A stretch of 64,000 bases of DNA, from assembly GCA_946641515.1 (NCBI GenBank), contig CAMPBT010000003.1, positions 1-64,000 of the forward strand, read 5' to 3'. The notes below the pieces were generated by a model that was given only the letters and a program-made list of their open reading frames with translations, was not told the origin of the DNA and did not search any database. The position numbers and the translations under genes are program-made. This DNA comes from UBA3210 sp002363635. Its GTDB lineage: Bacteria > Bacillota_I > Bacilli_A > RFN20 > CAG-449. Shown in pieces: positions 60,690 through 64,000 of this stretch (within the stretch, counting starts at the first letter, position 1; every line of letters begins with the position of its first letter).

Positions 60690-60834
60690 TTTTCTAATGA
60701 AGTAGTTGTATATTTTCTTCAGCAAAAGTTGATTTGCCAATTCTTCTTGCCTCCCTCAATTAAAATAGCTTTTTCCCGTTTGATTTGTTTTTCTATTCTA
60801 AAAGTTTGCCGTATATTTTTCTTTTAAAAATCAT
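60690..60834 (-). pseudogene. Decayed 5' end of a second AAA/DUF4143 ATPase
   Basis: From an ATG at 60834 with AGAGGTG before it, the minus strand reads MIFKRKIYGKLLE, a TAG stop, KNKSNGKK, then in a shifted frame AILIEGG and in a third frame RRIGKSTFAEENIQLL. This lines up with the intact ATPase at 43489 (MIYKRKVYDKLLDWK, ALLIEGARRIGKSTIVEEF). In-frame stops, at least one frameshift and loss of everything after the Walker A motif show that the gene is dead. Confidence 0.85.
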
Positions 60835-60851
60835 AACTCACACCTCTTAAC

Positions 60852-60896
60852 TGCATTTACGCACTTTAATTACACATAGATTATTGCAATTACGCA
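60852..60896. repeat. Direct repeats upstream of the ATPase pseudogene
   Basis: TGCATTTACGCA (60852-60863), TTTAATTACACA (60865-60876) and TGCAATTACGCA (60885-60896). The cores TTACGCA, TTACACA, TTACGCA start at 60857, 60870 and 60890, so the outer two are 33 bp apart, the same period as at the intact ATPase gene but with different sequence. Confidence 0.65.
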
Positions 60897-60959
60897 GCAT
60901 TGAGAAGAAAATAAGGAAAGCAAAAAAAATGAATGATGAGGCTAGATAAGGACAATATG

Positions 60960-61000
60960 AAAAGCGCCATAAAAAGGATTAAAGTGTCAAATTTATGGCG
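60960..61000 (-). terminator. Probable terminator of the esterase gene
   Basis: CGCCATAAA (60965-60973) pairs perfectly with TTTATGGCG (60992-61000); the minus strand ends in CTTTTCAT. Confidence 0.6.
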
Positions 61001-61052
61001 TATTATTTATCTTTTTTGGAAAATATATCTATCGCGCGCTATTGTGATTTTT

Positions 61053-62147
61053 TTACTTATTATAAATAAAATCGAATGCGTCTACTAAGAAATATCTCCA
61101 AGCAATTTCGTTATGATTATATTCTTCAATAAATTGATAACGATATTTATCTTTACCAAAATGCTTCTCTAAATATGGAACATAAGCATTGTTGTAACTA
61201 CTTAAATATTTTTCTAATTCGTCGCGATTACCTCCACCAATATACATTTTAGGAAGATTATCTTTATAAATCTTTTCATAAGCTTCTTCGTTAAAGAAAC
61301 CAAGAGCAGGACTTAACGCAATTGCATATCTAAAGAAATCAGAATGTACTAATGAAGTATAGAAAGCGGCGATTCCTCCCATCGAAGAACCTAAAACTCC
61401 TACATCATTAAAATCAATTTGATATTTCTTATAAACTTCTTCAAATAATTCTTCAAAAATGAATTTATTAAATGAAGTTAATCGACCATGATGATGGGCA
61501 GGATTATCAACATATCGAGGATTAATTTTACCAAATGTTGGTTCAACCATTAATTCTTTTTCTCTATAATATGTTGCATTATCTACTGAAACTACGATGT
61601 AGTTCTTTTTTGTTTTTTCTTGGACTTTATTTAAAACTACATCAAGTTGCCAAGAACCATATGGATCACCTTTAGTATATTTACCTACACCATTTTTTGA
61701 AAATAGATTTTGTCCATCATACCCAAGAATCATAGAATAAGGCTTAGATTTATCATAAGTTAAAGTATAAACATATGCACGTAGATAATATTTTCTAAAA
61801 TTCAATGTTTTACTTCTAAAAGATAAAGTTTCAATCTTACCGGTCTTTCTTTTGCCATGTAAATAAAACTTAACATTAAGATACTCTTTGCTAGGAGTAT
61901 ACTTAAACATTAAATCAGGAGTAAATTCATTTAAATAAATAGGTAAAGAAGATAACTTACCTTGCTTAATAATTAAACGATCATATTTATCTAAATCAAC
62001 TTTAAAATAAGATTCAACTCCATGATTATATGGATGAAATTTAGTTGCAAGAAGAGTCTTTTTAGTCTTCTCACCTTCTTTATAGAAAGTGATTTTAAAA
62101 GGCTCATCTAAAGAATTATTTAGTACATATAAATCTTTATAACGCAT
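61053..62147 (-). CDS. Alpha/beta hydrolase, esterase (enterochelin-esterase/Fes-like)
   Basis: About 364 residues from the ATG at 62147, chosen because GGAG sits 7-8 bp upstream; the frame is open to 62204. An N-terminal beta-sandwich (about 1-140) is followed by an esterase domain with GSSMGGIAAFYTS (nucleophile elbow GxSxG), IALSPALGFF, a Glu/Asp in MYIGGGNRDELEK and His in EEYNHNEIAWR. Members hydrolyse sugar or siderophore esters. Its start overlaps the end of uvrB by 11 bp. No signal peptide. Confidence 0.87.
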   Translation of the reverse strand: MRYKDLYVLNNSLDEPFKITFYKEGEKTKKTLLATKFHPYNHGVESYFKVDLDKYDRLIIKQGKLSSLPIYLNEFTPDLMFKYTPSKEYLNVKFYLHGKRKTGKIETLSFRSKTLNFRKYYLRAYVYTLTYDKSKPYSMILGYDGQNLFSKNGVGKYTKGDPYGSWQLDVVLNKVQEKTKKNYIVVSVDNATYYREKELMVEPTFGKINPRYVDNPAHHHGRLTSFNKFIFEELFEEVYKKYQIDFNDVGVLGSSMGGIAAFYTSLVHSDFFRYAIALSPALGFFNEEAYEKIYKDNLPKMYIGGGNRDELEKYLSSYNNAYVPYLEKHFGKDKYRYQFIEEYNHNEIAWRYFLVDAFDFIYNK

Positions 62148-64000
62148 TATTATCTCCATTTCTAAGTTCAAAAAGAATATCTCTAAGTTCTGCTGCTCTT
62201 TCAAAATCTAATGATTTTGCCGCTTCTTTCATTTCTTTTTCAATATCCTTAATGTACATTTCTCTTTCTGAACGAGTTAATTTATTAGATTTAGGTAGTT
62301 TATCAGATGCTGAATCTTTAATACGTAATGGAGCTTTAATTTCTTTAAAGATAGTTTTAGGAATAATTCCGTGTTCTTTGTTATAAGCTTCTTGAATGGC
62401 TCTACGTCTATTAGTTTCTTTAATTGCCTCATTCATAGAATCAGTAATTCTACTTGCGTACATAATAACTCGTCCTTCCGCGTTTCTAGCCGCTCTACCG
62501 ATAATTTGGATAAGAGAACGAGTATTTCTTAAGAATCCTTCTTTATCTGCGTCAAAAATTGAAATAAGTGATACTTCAGGAATATCTAAACCTTCTCTAA
62601 GTAAGTTAATACCAACAAGAACATCATATTTACCTTTTCTTAATTGATAAATGATTTCTGTTCTTTCTAAAGTCTTAGTTTCATTACTTAAATAAGTAAC
62701 CTTATAACCTTTTTCTTTTAAATATGCAGTTAAATTTTCTGCATCTTTAATCGTAATAGTAACAATCATTGCTCTTTGGCCTTTACTAATGACTTCATCT
62801 AATTCTTTAGTAACATCAATAACTGGGTTAAGAACATCTCTAACTTCAACGCGAGGATCAACTAGTCCTGTCGGACGAATAATCTGTTGAACAAATTGTC
62901 CTCCAGTTTGTCCCATTTCATAATCTCCAGGAGTAGCAGATGTACAAATAGCTTGATTAACTTTCTTTTCAAATTCTTCAAAGTTCATCGGTCTATTATC
63001 AAGCGCGGAAGGTAATCTAAAACCATATTCTACTAAAGTTAATTTTCTTGCTCTATCTCCGTTATACATACCTCTAATTTGAGGTAAAGAAACGTGAGAT
63101 TCATCTACTACTAGCAAGAAATCTTTAGGGAAATAATCAAATAATGTATAAGGAGTTGAGCCTGCTTCTCTTCCATCAATATGTCTAGAATAGTTTTCAA
63201 TACCTGAACAATAACCAAATTCTGATAATTGTTCTATATCGTATCTAGTTCTTTGAGATAATCTTTCTTCTTCAAGTAATTTGCCTTCATCATGTAATTC
63301 TTTTAAGCGATGAGTTAATTCTTCTTGAATAGATCCAATTGCTCTTTTGATTCTCTCTTGAGAAGAAGCATATTCATGTGCAGGATAAATTGGATATTCC
63401 TTATAGGTGTGGAGAACTTCATTAGTTAAAGGATTACATTCTTTAATTGCCTCAATAGTATCCCAATCATCTAAATAAATCTTAATAACTGATTCTTTAT
63501 TCCAAGGAGTAATGACTTCTATGATATCTCCTCTAATTCTAAATTCACCTTGGCTAAGAGATAAATTATTTCTCTTATATTGAGTATTAATTAATTTTGC
63601 CATGAAATCTTTTCTATCGATTTCATCTCCTACTCTTAAAAAGAAAGCAAGTTCACGATATTCTTGAGGATCAGTAAGACCATAGATTGACGCAACTGAA
63701 GCGACAATAATAGTATCTCTTCTTTCAAGAACAGAGTTAATTGCGGAACATCTCATCATTTCAATTTCATCATTCATTTGAGCGTTCTTTTCAATATAAG
63801 TATCTGATTGAGGAATATAAGCTTCAGGTTGATAAAAATCGAAGTTAGAAACGAAATATTCTACTCTATTTTCAGGAAATAACTCTTTTAATTCTTCAAA
63901 TAACTGACTTGCTAAAGTTTTATTATGAACTAAAACTAAAGTAGGTCTATTTACTTTTGCAATAACGTTTGCCACAGTAAAGGTTTTACCAGTACCAGTC
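62137..64000 (-). CDS. uvrB: UvrABC excinuclease subunit B (5' end beyond window)
   Basis: Nucleotide excision repair helicase-like subunit that opens DNA at lesions and hands over to UvrC. The window holds about 621 codons; the frame stays open through TGTGKTFTVANVIA (Walker A) to the window edge, so only roughly the first 40 residues are missing. Visible: HNKTLASQLFEELKELFP, SNFDFYQPEAYIPQSDTYIEK (beta-hairpin region), VDESHVSLPQIRGMY, FDADKEGFLRNTRSLIQIIGRAARN and the C-terminal UVR motif SLDFERAAELRDILFELR. uvrA and uvrC are not in view. Confidence 0.96.
   Translation of the reverse strand, partial: TGTGKTFTVANVIAKVNRPTLVLVHNKTLASQLFEELKELFPENRVEYFVSNFDFYQPEAYIPQSDTYIEKNAQMNDEIEMMRCSAINSVLERRDTIIVASVASIYGLTDPQEYRELAFFLRVGDEIDRKDFMAKLINTQYKRNNLSLSQGEFRIRGDIIEVITPWNKESVIKIYLDDWDTIEAIKECNPLTNEVLHTYKEYPIYPAHEYASSQERIKRAIGSIQEELTHRLKELHDEGKLLEEERLSQRTRYDIEQLSEFGYCSGIENYSRHIDGREAGSTPYTLFDYFPKDFLLVVDESHVSLPQIRGMYNGDRARKLTLVEYGFRLPSALDNRPMNFEEFEKKVNQAICTSATPGDYEMGQTGGQFVQQIIRPTGLVDPRVEVRDVLNPVIDVTKELDEVISKGQRAMIVTITIKDAENLTAYLKEKGYKVTYLSNETKTLERTEIIYQLRKGKYDVLVGINLLREGLDIPEVSLISIFDADKEGFLRNTRSLIQIIGRAARNAEGRVIMYASRITDSMNEAIKETNRRRAIQEAYNKEHGIIPKTIFKEIKAPLRIKDSASDKLPKSNKLTRSEREMYIKDIEKEMKEAAKSLDFERAAELRDILFELRNGDNNAL

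Overview
The window looks like a chromosomal segment of a low-GC, strictly anaerobic or fermentative Bacillota bacterium, most likely an uncultured gut member of class Bacilli near the Erysipelotrichia / Mollicutes-related lineages. The reasons are the strong A+T bias, dense short operons with AAGGAGG-type ribosome binding sites, standard genetic code (Trp as TGG), the GatCAB amidotransferase, a rex-adhE fermentation operon, the FakA/DegV fatty-acid system, a tmRNA whose tag region aligns with that of Bacillus, and a PotA protein with the kind of helical-domain insertion known from Mollicutes. The lineage is an inference. No tRNA, rRNA, CRISPR array, prophage or intact insertion sequence was found.

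Layout. 1-54 is the possible tail of an upstream gene followed by a structured, gene-free stretch with two look-alike terminators. 430-6444 (minus): a DJ-1 family protein, then pcrA-gatC-gatA-gatB. 6520-9045: a thioredoxin-like lipoprotein and three membrane proteins. 9130-12684 (minus): asnS, an unknown membrane-anchored protein and galE. 12886-14715: a secreted Ig-like protein. 14757-18574 (minus): a catalytically dead-looking RNase III-like protein, a membrane protein, a glutaredoxin-like protein and a GH2 glycosidase. 18822-23151: a DUF308 protein, an AdoMet decarboxylase-like protein with agmatinase, an HTH-membrane regulator and an APH-type kinase. 23186-28457: adhE, rex and divergent aminopeptidase P. 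28600-31208 (minus): c-di-AMP cyclase, S66 peptidase, metallo-beta-lactamase-fold hydrolase. 31544-35534: hypB, a large Fe-S flavoprotein and hypA in one operon. 36208-40508 (minus): two acyltransferases, fakA and fakB. 40667-43095: tetR and a dxs-like gene. 43489-44829: an AAA/DUF4143 ATPase with an unusual repeat array in its promoter. 45143-48301 (minus): a lipoprotein, then uppS, ispH and a hot-dog thioesterase. 48401-50157: PTS EIIC-like and SemiSWEET transporters. 50226-54192: potABCD. 54410-56908: small proteins, an inositol monophosphatase and a second HTH-membrane regulator. 56931-57304: tmRNA. 57419-60573 (plus): thyA, a second fakB and an ATP-grasp ligase. Then a decayed copy of the DUF4143 ATPase, an esterase and the 5'-truncated uvrB.

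How the genes fit together. Carbon and redox flow is represented by AdhE under Rex, GalE and GH2; isoprenoid supply by the Dxs-like enzyme, IspH and UppS; lipid supply by FakA with two FakB proteins plus PlsC-like acyltransferases; polyamines by both uptake (PotABCD) and a possible arginine decarboxylase-like plus agmatinase pair. The points most worth a second look are the hypB-flavoprotein-hypA operon with no hydrogenase gene in view, the DUF4143 ATPase promoter carrying three 33-bp-phased repeats together with a dead second copy that has its own repeats, the two-domain AdoMet decarboxylase-like protein beside agmatinase, a Dxs-like enzyme lacking conserved arginines, an RNase III fold without catalytic residues, and a tmRNA tag ending in AAC instead of LAA.
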